64,000 bases of DNA, from contig CAUYUJ010015291.1 of assembly GCA_963575745.1 (NCBI GenBank), positions 127,001-191,000 on the forward strand, written 5' to 3'. The stretch comes from Prorocentrum cordatum. Lineage: Eukaryota > Sar > Dinophyceae > Prorocentrales > Prorocentraceae. The notes below the pieces were generated by a model. The model did not search any database and was not told the origin of the DNA. It saw nothing but the letters and a program-made list of their open reading frames with translations. The translations under genes and the position numbers were made by a program. Shown one piece after another: positions 41,045 to 52,163 of the stretch; within the stretch, counting starts at the first letter, position 1; every line of letters begins with the position of its first letter.

Positions 41045-41640
41045 GGACGTCTTTCGCCATGTTCGGCCTCTGGGGGCCCTCGCTGGGCCCCGGGACCGCC
41101 AAGACACGAGTCAGGTTGAAGCGCCGGTCCCGAGGAGTGGATCGAGACCTCCGGGAGGGAGTCCACGCTGTGCAGAAGTCATGACGTCGGGGGTTTTGGT
41201 ATTCACCTGCCCCGATCGTGGCCAGGCCAATCTTGGGCCAAGCGTCGATGTACAAGCCCTCCTATAGCCAGGCCAGAGTGGGCCTAGCCAGGGTCGGTGC
41301 ATCGGCGGCGGAATCCGCACCCTACCCCCTTCCCTCGCCGATCAACGGCTCAGGCAATTCGATGTGCGACGGGGGTAGGGCTCGGAATTTGTGGAACACG
41401 TAGCGGAATCCGAACCTTACCTCAGGAGAGTCGATGGTTGGTGGGGGTACGGTCGGATCGAGGTATAAGATCGAGGTCGGTTCGGGGAGGGGAACCTCGT
41501 GTTCTTCGTGTTCGTAGGTGTTATTGTGCATCCTGGGGGTGGGTATGCCCGCGAGTGTTCTTCGGTCTGGCCGGCGGAAAGTCTCTTGTTCTTGAGGGAT
41601 GTCATTCTGTCCTAGGTTCAGCCGTATGCTTCGGGTGTCG
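41045..41640 (+). repeat. Family B copy and shared flank of the pentanucleotide array
   Basis: B at 41060-41165 (ggccctcgctgggccccggg, gtggatcgagacctccggga). 41210-41310 carries reiterated gccaggccaa/gccaggccagag phrases like those near 38530 and 25690. 41460-41640 is shared with 38020-38150. Confidence 0.7.
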
Positions 41641-41694
41641 CCACCTATCGGTGTAGGCCCGGGCAGGGCCGGACGAGGATAAATGCGTTGCAGA

Positions 41695-41830
41695 GCGTTC
41701 CAGAACGCTCTCAGGGCGTTCCGGAACGCTCGGAGAAGGCCGCGGCGCCCGAGACATCCTCCAGAGCCGCGGGATCTCAGACATTTTCGATGTACCCTGA
41801 CCCGATTTGATCCTCTGGCTTCGTCTCAGT
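41695..41830 (+). repeat. Repeat family G, copy 2
   Basis: gttccagaacgctctcaggg is followed by cgttccggaacgctcggaga and cgcccgagacatcctccag, as at 36540-36680. Confidence 0.85.
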
Positions 41831-41929
41831 ACTCTGTGGGCGCCCTCCGCTCGGCAGCTCCTCCTCTGCGGCGGCGCGCAGGGTTGGGCGCAGGGCGAGG
41901 GGCGGCTGGCTCTTCGGAAGGCGCGAGGG

Positions 41930-42560
41930 GCGAAGGCTGGCGCCCCCCCCGTGCGGTGGGGGCAGCCCCGCCCTCTCTCGAGGCCGCCCTGCCCCCCTTC
42001 CGAGGAGGCCCTGCCCCCAAGCCGAGGAGGGCCGCGCAGCCCCGTCGCCCAAGGGGGGGCGGGAGCGCAGCGGGAGGCGAGGGCTGGCGGCCGTCCGACC
42101 GGGGGGCAGCCCCGCACCTTCTCGAGGCCGCCCTGCCCCTCCGAGGGGGGCCCTGCCCCGAAGCCAAGGAGGGCCGCCCGCTCCCGCCGCCCCACCATGC
42201 CCCCGCCCCCGCAACAGAGAGAGAGAGCGAGAGAGCCCATCCCGGGCCGGCAGGCTCCAGCCCAGACCGACAGGCTCCGTCGCCGGAAGCGGCGTTTGAG
42301 AGGGGGCTGGGCCCCGACGGGAGGCACCACCCCCGAAGCACGAGAACCCCACGCGCCAGGCCCCAACCCACGGACCACCAACCCCAAGCCCCCCCCCCCC
42401 CAAAGCCCCCGAACCCCAAGCCCCAAGCCCTGAGACCGCAAACCCCGTGCCCGCAGCCCCAAACCTCCAGCACCAGCCCCCAAACACCGAAACCCAAAGA
42501 CCCCAAACCCCCAAACTCAAAGCCCCAAACACCAAACGCCAAACACCAAACACCAAACAC
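41930..42560 (+). repeat. ~138-bp tandem duplication and a CCCCAAAC minisatellite
   Basis: gcagccccgc...ctcgaggccgccctgcccc...aggagggccgc occurs at 41963-42036 and again at 42102-42172. From 42360 to 42560 runs a degenerate array of ccccaaacc and ccaaacacc phrases. The Pro/Arg/Gly frames here are compositional. Confidence 0.75.
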
Positions 42561-42929
42561 CAATCCCCCCTCCCCCCTCCGCCCGCCCTGCTCCCCCTCG
42601 CCCGCCCCGCCCCCGCCCGGCCCTGCCCGCCCCGCCCTGCCCCCCGCACCGCCCCCTCGGCGCCCCTCCCCCCCAAGCCAAGACGCACCGACAATCTCGC
42701 AGCAACGTGCAGCCCCAGGTCGAGCCACGTATCACTCCGTGCCTTCGCCGAGCAAGCGCTGGCTCAACCCCAGAGGTGTCGCCTTCGCGCCGCGATGATG
42801 CAGTGACCCCGCCCTCGCGCCTCCCCCCCGCCCGCCCCTCGTCTATTGTCTTTGCTTTTGTTGCAGCATGCTTTGGGCATTGCTTGGTGGCGGGGTCGTG
42901 CGGCGGCGGCGAGAGGGGGGCCGAGGAGG

Positions 42930-43070
42930 GGAGGAGGCGAGGAGGAGGGGCGAGGACGGGCGGGGAGGAGGAGGAGGAGGAGGAGGAGGAGGAGGAGGAG
43001 GAGGAGGAGGAGGATGAGGAGGAGGAGAGGAGGAGGAGGAGGAGGAGGAGGAGGAGGAGGAGGGGGGCGA
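42930..43070 (-). repeat. (AGG)n tract
   Basis: About 140 bp of GAGGAG on the + strand (TCC on minus). Confidence 0.95.
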
Positions 43071-43330
43071 CGAGAGCCATCCCTGCGCGCCGCCCGCCCT
43101 CCGTGGGCCCGAAGCCCGCCGCCGCGGCGGGCGCCGCTGCTTGCGCGGAGGACGCCGCGGCGGGGTCGCCTCTGCCGCAGAGCCCCGATGCGCGGGGCGC
43201 CGCCGCCGCCGCAGAGGCCTCCGCCGCCGCCGGCGCGGCGGCGGAGGGCCCTGGCGCGGCGGGGCCGCGGGGAGGCGGCGGCGGGGCGAAGGAAGGCCGA
43301 AGGGGGGAGGGCCGCGGCGATCTCCCCTGA
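43070..43330 (+). CDS. Ala-rich exon-like segment, doubtful
   Basis: RPPSVGPKPAAAAGAAACAE, AGSPLPQSPDARGAAAAAEA in one frame, ending at a TGA (43328-43330) that is itself the start of a family A repeat. Low complexity makes the coding call weak. Confidence 0.2.
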   Translation, partial: TRAIPARRPPSVGPKPAAAAGAAACAEDAAAGSPLPQSPDARGAAAAAEASAAAGAAAEGPGAAGPRGGGGGAKEGRRGEGRGDLP

Positions 43331-43500
43331 GATCCTGGCGTCTCAGCTTTTTCGGGCTGGGCGTTTTTTCTCGGCCGGCGTCGGGGTGCGGGCCCCTCGC
43401 ACATCGATGCGGCTCGGAAAGTAGCGCAGGAAGATGGGGCCCAGGGTCCCGGTCATGATTTCTAGCGATGCTTCAATTTTTCCGCGCCCTCAGATCTCAG
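43326..43500 (+). repeat. Repeat family A copy
   Basis: tgagatcctggcgtctcag, then gtgcgggcccctcgcacatc, atggggcccagggtcccggt and catgattt. Confidence 0.8.
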
Positions 43501-43817
43501 GGTCGGCCGCGGCGCCGGCGCCCCTTTCCCGCGGGGGGCTGGGCAGGTATGCCTTGCTGGTGAGGTCCGAGGGCCGCGTGGCGAGTCAGTGTGGACCCAG
43601 GGTTACCGCACGATTTTGGGGCTCGGGTCGTTCTCCGAGGATGTCTCGGGCGTCTTGGGCCTCCGAGGTCCCCAGACCCTGCGGTGACGGACCGTGCAGT
43701 GAGGTCTCTTGGGATTTCGAGGTCACCGCACGGTCTGTCACCGCACCGTTTTGGGACCCCCAAGATGAAAGAGAGTCTCGAGGGAGAACAAGCCACAGAG
43801 GCATGTCAAGCTTTAGA

Positions 43818-43935
43818 GGTCCGCATGGACTTCTCGGATTGTCGCTGGGCCCCCCTGGCGGCGCCCCCGGCACCGCCGCTGGCCAGCTCCGCGCTCCAGG
43901 GAGTCGGTGGTGCAGCGCCGATACAAATCCGATCG
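43818..43935. repeat. Hairpin family, diverged copy
   Basis: gaggtccgcatggacttctc and cgctgggcccccctggcggc on the left; cagcgccgatacaaatccga and tcggacctc on the right. The arms are partly eroded. Confidence 0.65.
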
Positions 43936-43990
43936 GACCTCGAGCAACTAGTATGAATGCGCATGTCTTTTTTTCCAGAGTCGCTCCAGA

Positions 43991-44145
43991 GCGTTCAGGG
44001 CTGGACCTAAACGCTGTTTCGCTGGACGTCGGCGGTGTTTTGTTGTTCGTTTTGGGGAGGCAGGTGCAGGAAAACAGGTAGAGCAAAACGAACAACAAAA
44101 CGATCACAAAACGAAAAACAAAGTTCAGGTCCAGCCCTGAGAGCG
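43991..44145. repeat. Foldback element, ~150 bp
   Basis: The outer arms ttcagggctggacctaaacg and caggtccagccctgagagcg pair; inside, ttttgttgttcgttttg pairs with caaaacgaacaacaaaacg. Confidence 0.85.
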
Positions 44146-44260
44146 TTCCCGAACGCCCTGAGAGCTTTCTGGAGTGCTCTGAACCAGCTGCAGCGCCCGA
44201 TTTGCATCCTCCAGCAGCCCCGCTAGGCCTCGGAGATTCCTGGCTTACCTTCATCCAGAT
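44140..44260 (+). repeat. Repeat family G, diverged copy 3
   Basis: gcgttcccgaacgccctgag, catcctccagcagcc and gattcctggcttacc align with the order of phrases in the other G copies. Confidence 0.55.
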
Positions 44261-44639
44261 GTAATGTTCACCCTGCCTGTCTTGCGAGAAGGGGGGGGGG
44301 CGGGCTCGTGCCCGTGCTCGTCCTAGACACCCCCTCTTTCTCCCGCCTCTGGCCCCCCTCCCCTCCTCGTCCTCGGCGGGGAAGTGGGAGCAGGGAGGAG
44401 GGAGGACGTGGAGAAGGGGGGGGGAGGGGAGGGGGGCGGGACAGGGGACCGAGAGCAGCTCGAGCAGGGGACGGAGCCGAGGAAACGCAGCCATGGATGA
44501 AGGCGCGCGGACTAACGACGGGACCCGTTTCCAAACGACATCGACGCGTTCTGTCGCCAAATCGCGCGGCACTGCCCTCATGCTTCGGGGGGGGGGACGT
44601 TTCCCGATCCACGGATCCCTAATCCATGTTACCTCGCGC

Positions 44640-44815
44640 CCCAAGGAGGAGGAGGAGGAGGAGGAGGAGGAGGAGGAGGAGCAGGAGGAGGAGGAGCAGG
44701 AGGAGGAGGAGGAGGAGGAGGAGGAGGACGACGACGACGACGAGGACGAGGAGGAGGAGGACGAGGACGAGGAGGAGGAGGAGGAGGAGGAGGAGGCGGA
44801 ACAGGAGAAGGACAA
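44640..44815 (-). repeat. (AGG)n tract with GAC interruptions
   Basis: About 175 bp of GAGGAG/GACGAC on the + strand. Confidence 0.95.
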
Positions 44816-44971
44816 AAGCGCGGCAGAGCAGACCAGGGCCGAGGACCACTCCAGCCTGGCAAGTTCTGGGGCCGACGACGTCCCAAAAAACCCCATCCCA
44901 TCGGCCGTCGAGGGCCGAGGGCATCCACTTCGCACTTCGGCCCACCCTCTCGGGCCCCCCTCGCTTCACAG

Positions 44972-45074
44972 GGCCCGAGCCCGCTGCGTCCGCGGCCGGC
45001 GGTGGCGGCGACGGCGCCACGGCTCCCAAGCGCCTCAGGCGCATCGGCAGCGAGGGCCCCGGGTGGGAAAAAAG
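44972..45074 (+). CDS. Exon-like island with canonical-looking edges, unrecognised
   Basis: Preceded by a pyrimidine-rich run ending ttcacag and followed by gtgatc. The 103 nt read PEPAASAAGGGGDGATAPKR and LRRIGSEGPGWEK. Third positions are strongly G/C. Internal exon candidate. Confidence 0.35.
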
Positions 45075-46015
45075 GTGATCGCGGAGGTCGCGGAGCGGGG
45101 GGGGGGCACTCCAGGGAGAGTGACGGAGAGGGGAGGGGGGAGGTGTGAAGGGCCCCTCCCTCCCGCCGCCCCCTTCCCAGCCCTCCCCCCTTTCCCATTC
45201 CTCGCCCACCCTCCTCCCCCTTCCCCCCTCCCTCCGCCTCCACCCCCTCCAGAAGGGGTGCGGACGGAGGGAGGGGGGAAGGGGGAGGGTGAGCGAGAGA
45301 GAAGGGGGAAAAGGGTGAGCGGGGTGCGGGGGAGGATAAGAGGGAGGGGGGGGCGCGAGGTGGAGGCGAAGGGAGAGGAGGGGAGAGGGAGGGGATGAGG
45401 GGAGGGGGGAGGCTGGAGGGCTGCAGCAAGTTTCGCCCTCGCCTCGCTGTTGCTGAAGCGCCTCAGGAATTTGCACAGCTGCTGACGACACAAAGGGAGG
45501 AGCACGACACCAGGAGACGAAGGGGATGGGGAGGAGCCCGTCCTCGTCTTTCCTCCACCACCTCCTCGTCCTTCTCTTCCTTCTGCTCTCTGCTTCCTGT
45601 GCTGCTCCTCTTCCTCCTTCCCTTCCTATATGATTCCTCCTTCTGTCCGTCCCTTTCCTCATCCTCGTCGTCCATCTCCTTGTCCTCTCCTTCTCCCGCT
45701 CCATCTCTCTGTCCCTTTCGTTACTCTCTTCGTCGTCGTCGTTGTTAGTGTCGCCCTGCACTTACCTGACAGCGCGCACATGTCCTGGAGCGCGCGCGGG
45801 ACGACGACAACGACAACGACGACGACGACCATCTTGCGAACATGTGATCCCCAAAACAGTTTTGACCTTCATTTGTTTCTCCCTCTCCCTTGTACCCGCC
45901 CGCCAAGCCTAGGAACCGCCCCATTTAGGGGGGTTCTCTTTTCATACCAGCTCTTCGGAGAAGCATTCAACAGTGCACTCTGTATGCGCACCGCGCTGCC
46001 ATGGCCGTAATTCGA
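45075..46015. other. GC-rich and G-run-rich sequence without a recognised gene
   Basis: Contains many GGGAGGGG runs (45080-45420), CT-rich 45540-45720 and a (GAC)n at 45798-45830. No supported frame. Confidence 0.5.
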
Positions 46016-46019
46016 GCGA

Positions 46020-46745
46020 ACACGCCGGCGGGCAACTCACCAACTTGATTGAACTTCGAGGAAGTCTCGGGCGAGAGCGCCGTTCCTCAGTTTCGGGGCC
46101 TCTCTTTTGCCAGGGAATTGTAAATCGTGAGGGTGAATCGAGCGAGAGCCGTTGCCGTAGCAGATGGGCCGTTACGAATTTGATTGAGTTGCAAGGAAGT
46201 TTCAGGCGAGGGCGCCATTCTTTGATTCTGGGGCCTCCTTGGCCAGAGCTTCTCCAAGTAAAGTGTAAGAGATTCTCGAGTGGCCACCGTTATGGTGGTA
46301 GCTGGGCCGATGCCAACTTTATGAACTGCGTGGGAGTCTCGAGAGAGAGCGCCGTTGCAGTGTTTTGGGGTCTCTCTGGCTCGCGCGCCCCAGAATCACA
46401 TGTGAGGAAGCATCGAGCGGTAGCCGTTGTTGTCACAGCTAGGCCTTCAACAATTTGAGTGGCATCCGGGGAAGTCTTGAGTGAGAGCTTCATTCGTATG
46501 TGTGGGGACCGGGGCCTCTCTAGCCAGGGCGTATCGGAGTAAATTAGAAGGAGGTATCGAGCGGGAGCCGTTGTCGTCGCAGTTGGGCCTTCACCAGCTT
46601 GACTGAAGTGCGAGGACGTCTCGGGCGTGAGCGTCGTTCTTGAGTTTGGGGGCCTCTCTGGCCAGGGCGTCTCAAAGTAAAGTTTGAGGACGTATCACGC
46701 GAGGAGTTCCGCTATCGTCGTACTTGGGGTTCAACGATCGGGATT
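46020..46745 (+). repeat. Diverged ~138-bp tandem satellite, five copies
   Basis: The phrase gaagtctcgggcgagagcgc (46061) recurs as variants at 46196, 46333, 46471 and 46615, giving periods of 135, 137, 138 and 144 bp. Each unit also has ggggcctctctggccagggc-like and agccgttgtcgtcgcagttg-like phrases. Base composition is nearer balance than the surroundings. Confidence 0.85.
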
Positions 46746-46839
46746 TGGAACCAAGCCCGTGTTCGAGTGGGAGTCTCGTTTTCAGTGAATATGTAGCCAG
46801 CGTCTTAACGAGGACGCCCCATTCTCTCGAAAGGTGGGT

Positions 46840-47722
46840 TTGTTGTTGATGGTGATGGAGTTGATGATGATTATGACGACTAGGATGATAACGATGAGGG
46901 TGGTGATGCTGTTATTGATGACTATGATATATGATGTTTCTGCTGATGATGATGCTCATTCTGATGATGGTGCCGATTCTAGTGAGGGTTCTAATGTAGG
47001 TGGCGCTGCTGTGCGTGATGATAATGGTGATGGTGATGATGAAGAAAACGATAATGATGAGCCAGTGTGAACGACGATTACGATAACGGCGATCATGATG
47101 ACGGTCGCGTGCAAGATGATGGTGATGATGACGATGATGATGATGATGATGATAATGATGATGATGGTGATGATGATGATGATGGTGATGCTGATGCTGC
47201 TGCTGATGATGATGATGATGATAAGGGCGATGACGACGATGGTGATGAGGACGATGCTGATGATGGCGATGATGATCATGATGATGCTGATGATGATAAG
47301 GGCGACGACGACGATGGTGATAAGGACGATGCTGATGGCGATGATAATGCTAATGCGGATGATGATGACAACGATGCTGATGGTCGTGGTGGCGATTCTG
47401 ATGGTGATGATGACGATGATGATGATTGTGATGATGATTATGGTGATGGTGATGATGATGATGCTGATGCTGCTGATGATGATGATGATAATGATGGTGG
47501 TGACGGTGATGATGATGATGATGATGACGAGGAGGAGGACATGGAGAAGGAGGATATCATTATGATGAGGATGAGGTGATGATGAAGGGAGGAGGTGATG
47601 ATGATAGGAGGAGGAGGTGATGATGCTGATGCTGATGCTGATGCTGATGCTGATGCTGATGATGATGACGATGATGATGATGATGTTGATGATGATGTTG
47701 ATGATGATGATGATGATGGTGG

Positions 47723-47791
<69 letters not shown>

Positions 47792-48060
47792 CGATGATGA
47801 TGATGTGATGATATGATGAATGATGATGATGAATGATGATGATGATGATGATGAATATGGGATGTGAGTGGTGATGATGATGATGATTGATGATGATGAT
47901 GATGATGATGATGACGATGATGATGAAATGATGATGATGACGATGATGATATGATGATGAGATGATGATGAATGATGATGATGGGATGATGATGGTGATG
48001 GTGATGGTGATGGTGATGATGATGATGATGATTTTATCGATGATGATGATGAGATGATGA

Positions 48061-48097
<37 letters not shown>

Positions 48098-48134
48098 GGT
48101 GGTGGTGGTGGTGTGGTGGTGGTGGTGGTGGTGG

Positions 48135-48191
<57 letters not shown>

Positions 48192-48192
48192 C

Positions 48193-48235
<43 letters not shown>

Positions 48236-48265
48236 GTGGTGCTGCTGCTGATGATGATGATGAGG
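46840..48265 (+). repeat. (GAT)n / (GGT)n array, ~1.4 kb
   Basis: GAT trinucleotides with GCT, GAC and GGT substitutions; the reading phase of the repeat slips many times. Poly-Asp, poly-Met, poly-Ile, poly-Ser and poly-His frames follow from the repeat. Confidence 0.97.
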
Positions 48266-48490
48266 AGGAGGAGGGTTTGCCGAGCGCGTCGGTGGCTGTG
48301 AATCGCGCGCGCAAGAGCGCCTCTTTCTCCAGGGCTCGGCCGCTGGCCTTGCGCGGCCCTGCGGGGGGTGACTCTGGGCGCGCCCGCGCGCGCGAGTCGC
48401 GGCGGCCAGCAGAGGGGAAGGGAGGCTGCAGGGGATCGACGAGATGCGAGAGTGGCCCTTCGCCGGAGCGGCCTTTGGTTCAGAGGAGGG

Positions 48491-48635
48491 AAAGGTACCC
48501 GCCGCTACCCTTGGGCCTTCTTCCCTTTTTTCGGCCTCCTGGGAGGCCCTCGTCGCCACCGCTGGAGTCGCCTCGAAATCCTGGTCACAACGCACCCCAG
48601 GAGAGGTCCTTGGAGTAGCGGTATCAGTACCTTCC
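48491..48635. repeat. Repeat family C, copy 2
   Basis: Opens aaaggtacccgccgctaccc and closes gtagcggtatcagtaccttc, which are inverted relative to one another. The middle is ggcctcctgggaggccctcg. Confidence 0.8.
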
Positions 48636-48644
48636 TTTGGGGTT

Positions 48645-48990
48645 CCCCGGAGTGACCTTTGGGTGCGGGCCCAGTGGGACCCCCCGATCACTGCACGCGA
48701 AGCGGCAGCAGCGGCCTGCACGGAGGTGAGAGGCGCTTGCGCGCCCAGGGGGGGGTTGGGGCCGCAGGGGCAGGGTTCGGCGGCGCGCCCGTTCTGGGGG
48801 AAGTGAGAGGGTCGACTGCACGCAAGAGTGGCCCTGCGCCGGCCGGGCCGGAGTGACCTTTGGGTGCGGGCTCACGGGTGCCCCCTGAGCACTGGCCAGG
48901 ACGCCTGGATCTGGTCACCGTCGCGGCCCCCGAAAGCCAAGCACCAAAGGTCCCTCTTACCCAGGGTCGCTCTGACGTGTGGCCGAGAGG
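48645..48990 (+). repeat. Repeat family D, two copies
   Basis: gtgacctttgggtgcgggc occurs at 48652 and 48852. The second continues ggcccccgaaagccaagcac and ggtcgctctgacgtgtggcc, as in the copies at 39595 and 58430. Confidence 0.75.
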
Positions 48991-49227
48991 GGGCGTGCCT
49001 TCTCAGAAGGCTCGGAAGTTCTTAAGAAGTGTTCTCGGCCTTCCCCAGAGGCTCAGAACACTTCTCAGAACGTCTCAGAAAGCCCGGGGGCTTCTGAGCA
49101 AGCCCGCCGACTTCTGAGAAAGCCTTCTCCTTCTCCCCCCTTGGCGCGTCGCCGAAGGATGTCCACACAACTTCGTTCGCAAGTCACGGTAGCCTCGTGT
49201 GTCCTCGTACGGTCGGGACCTGTGGGG

Positions 49228-49415
49228 TAGCATGTCGCTCCGCCGGCTCTGGCCCACCACGCTTCGGCGCGACACGCTATCCGCTGTGCGCGACACGCTT
49301 CTTCGCGAGCTTTTCCGAGTCTTCAGCCCCGCGGAGCGGAGCGACACGCTATCCATTCGCAGGGTATGGCGTGACGCCGGGGCCGCCGCCACGACACGCT
49401 ATGCAAAGTTCCCAC
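49228..49415 (+). repeat. Repeat family J, copy 1
   Basis: ggctctggcccaccacg, then reiterated gcgacacgctat, ccccgcggagcggagcg and a final cacgctatgcaaagttcc; matches 59707-59905. Confidence 0.8.
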
Positions 49416-49877
49416 CAGAATGCCCGTCTTTGGAGTGAGTTCGCGTGTGCTCGCGTGTGATACTCGATGGAATGCTCGCCGATTTAGCGCCGATGTGCGT
49501 CCAGTTTGGCGTCGATCAGCATCGATTTAGCGTCGACGAGCGTCGGCCAGCGCATGCCAGCGCCGACTCGCAAGAGCCAGCAAGATGGCATGGGAGGCTT
49601 CCATGGGTCGCCACCGAACACAACGCGATTGACCTTTCTCCCTTCTCCTCCCTCTCTTCCTTTGTCCTCCTCCCTCCTCCCTCATGTCGCAACTGCACTG
49701 TCGACGTGGTGTTCAGGCCACGGTTCTTGGCATGAGTTTGCCCACTGCAGGTCGGCTCGTGAGGTGCTCCCGGTTTGCTTGGCGACGTCTTGATTCGCGA
49801 TGCGGCTGTGTGCCCCGTGCTTCTGCACGGAGCTCACATAGAGAGAATGCAGGGGCAGGGCCCGGCTCCTGGCAGAG

Positions 49878-49991
49878 CGGCGGGTCGGGAGGCCCCCGTG
49901 CGACAACATGTTCGACGTGTTCGTGAACATCCGCGACGATGAGCTGGAGCACGTGCTGACCATGCGGCGCTGCGAGGACATCCCCTGCTGA
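49878..49991 (+). CDS. PTOX: Putative last exon of plastid terminal oxidase (PTOX/AOX family)
   Basis: After cagag (acceptor AG at 49876-49877) the frame reads RRVGRPPCDNMFDVFVNIRD and DELEHVLTMRRCEDIPC to a TGA at 49989-49991. Plant and algal PTOX have NLYDVFVNIRDDEAEHCKTM here; Glu and His of RDDExEH are di-iron ligands and both are kept. Joined in phase to the exon at 13896-13957 it gives FQT, 13 residues, then NMFDVF, against about 15 in Arabidopsis. The TGA lies at the start of a family A repeat (tgagatcctggcg), so the natural C terminus may have been cut off or replaced. A lone exon copy is the alternative. Confidence 0.7.
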   Translation, partial: RRVGRPPCDNMFDVFVNIRDDELEHVLTMRRCEDIPC

Positions 49992-50155
49992 GATCCTGGC
50001 GCCTCACTTTTCAGTCGAGCCAGGCGTTTTCGCTTGGTTTCGGGCCCCGTGGCACTCACAGATCGATCTTGCTCGAAAAATGGCGCAGAGGGAGGTGGCG
50101 TGTGGTTCCAGCAGCGGTTTTTCATGATGTTGAATTGTTGTTCGCGCTGTCGGAT
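49989..50155 (+). repeat. Repeat family A copy directly at the PTOX stop
   Basis: tgagatcctggcgcctcac, tttcgggccccgtggcactc, acagatcgatcttgctcgaa and ggatttcagggttcc. Confidence 0.85.
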
Positions 50156-50187
50156 TTCAGGGTTCCCGATTGGAGGAGAGGGTGCCG

Positions 50188-50297
50188 GTACCGCTGCTCG
50201 CCCCGGAGAGCTCTCGTCGCCACGGCTGGATTCTCGTCGGATGGCAGGTGAGAACGCACCCCGGGAGAGATCCGGGGAGTAGCGGTATCTGTACCTC
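50188..50297. repeat. Repeat family C, copy 3 (shorter)
   Basis: Opens gtgccggtaccgctgctcg, closes ggggagtagcggtatctgta; the centre keeps ctcgtcgccacggctggatt. Confidence 0.8.
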
Positions 50298-50559
50298 TTC
50301 GCCCCCCCTATGACGAATTTCCGAGGCTGGGGCTTATCCATATGCACCGCCTGGGGAACCGATCTTCCTGTGTCTTCGGAAGGTTTGTGTGTATATTTCT
50401 CTATGCAGACGCATACACATCTGTACGTATACATATTTACTTATATATGCATATAATCAGAGTGAGGGGGCCGAACAGTCATTCATTGTCCCTGGGTGCG
50501 TGGCTGAAGTGGGGATCCGTGGTGAGCATTCTGCTTCTTGAACCTTAATTACTAAACAA

Positions 50560-51480
50560 TTATTATTGTTGGACCCCCTATATTCGCCCTGGCGCTCTCG
50601 CCGAGGCGCCGGCCGCATTTCCTTTGAAATTGAGGCTCACGCTCAGGCGTTTTGGGGTTCCGCCAAAACCGGCCCCCCAACAACAACAACGCTCCGGCTC
50701 GAGACTTCCTCCTTTTTTATTCGCTCCCGGGCTGGACGCGCGGGTCGGCGCCCGAGCCGGCGCCCGGGCGCCGGAAAATCGTGTTCCGAGGCGGCGCCGA
50801 AAAAAGGCCATTCCAATACACATTTTTCTTTTGAAAATGCTGAATTTCTGCTTCCGGCGCCCGGGAGGGGGGAGGGAGGCCGTCCGGGCCGATTCCAGAG
50901 CTCGGGCCGGCACCCGGCCCGGCTCCCGGGCCGGACGCCGGGGTCGGCGCCCGAGCCGGCGCCCGGGCGCCAGAAAATCGAGTTTCGAGGCGGCGCCGCA
51001 AAAAGGCCATTTCAATACACATTTTTCTTTCGACAATGCTGAATTTCTGCTTCCGGCGCCCGGGAAGCCGTCCGGGCCGATTCCGGAGCTCGGGCCGGCA
51101 CCCTGCCCGGCTCCCGGGCCGGACGCCCGGGTCGGCGCCCGAGCCGGCGCCCGGGCGCCGGAAAATCGAGTTCCGAGGCGGCGCCGAAAAAAGGCCATTC
51201 CAATACACATTTTTCTTTCGAAAATGCTGAATTTCTGCTTCCGGCGCCCGGAGGGAGGCCGTCCGGGCCGATTCCGGAGCTCGGGCCGGCACCCGGCCCG
51301 GCCGGCACCCGGCCCGGCTCCCGGGCCGGACGCCCGGGCAGTTCCGATCGCGCCGAAAAAAGGCCATTCCAATACACATTTTTCTTTCGAAAATGCTGAA
51401 TTTCTGCTTGCGGCGCCCGGGAAGCCGTCCTGGGCCGATTCTGGAGCGGCTTTGGGCCGGACGCCCGAGCCGGCGCCCGT
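50560..51480 (+). repeat. Family K end followed by a ~170-200-bp tandem array
   Basis: 50565-50720 (attattgttggacccc, gccctggcgctctcgccgag, aacaacaacgctc) recurs at 52217-52375. The array unit holds aaaggccattccaatacaca (50803, 51002, 51190, 51359), ttctgcttccggcgcccgg and long ccgggccgg palindromic runs; spacings are 199, 188 and 169 bp. Part of a fifth unit precedes 51480. Confidence 0.9.
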
Positions 51481-51756
51481 ACGTGGTGCTTCTCTGCTTC
51501 TGGCGCCTGCGCAGCTTCCCGAGCCGCTTCTGGAACCATATCTGGGCCGGTCCAGCGATAGGTTTCCTGGATGTGCTGAACCATCCAACTTTTTGAGACT
51601 TCTGCGTCTCAAGGATAGGGAGAGAAGACATTAAAGGAGGAACAAAAAGCAACGTCGCTATGAACGCTTGGCTGCCACAAGCCAGTTCTACTTACTTGGA
51701 CTACTACTACCGTTACCACTACTACTAGTGCTACAGCCGCAACAACAATATCATCA

Positions 51757-52086
51757 ACTGCTGCTACTACAACTACTCATCCTTCCTCCCCCTCCTCCCC
51801 CTCCCTTCTCCCCCTCCCCCTCCCTATCTCTCTCATCTCCCCCTCCTCTTCCTCTTCCTCTCCCTCTGAGATGCGGGGCATGCGCAAGGCGATTGCGAAG
51901 GCGATGTGCCGTCCGAGCTATGGATGTTGAAGTTCCTCGGAAGAGGTGGTGGCCAAACCTTCTTGGGCGGGATATCTGGGTGAGGGAATATCGGATCCCG
52001 CATGCCAGAAAAATCCCCCATGATGGGGTGTGTTATCCAGATGGATGCATGTGTCATGTGGAAGCATGGCGCATGAGGGTAAAATG

Positions 52087-52119
<33 letters not shown>

Positions 52120-52121
52120 GG

Positions 52122-52163
<42 letters not shown>

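Noticed and set aside
46956-48314. Frames of 150-450 residues of Asp, Met, Ile, Ser or His
   Set aside because: They are translations of a phase-slipping (GAT)n array and are open on both strands.
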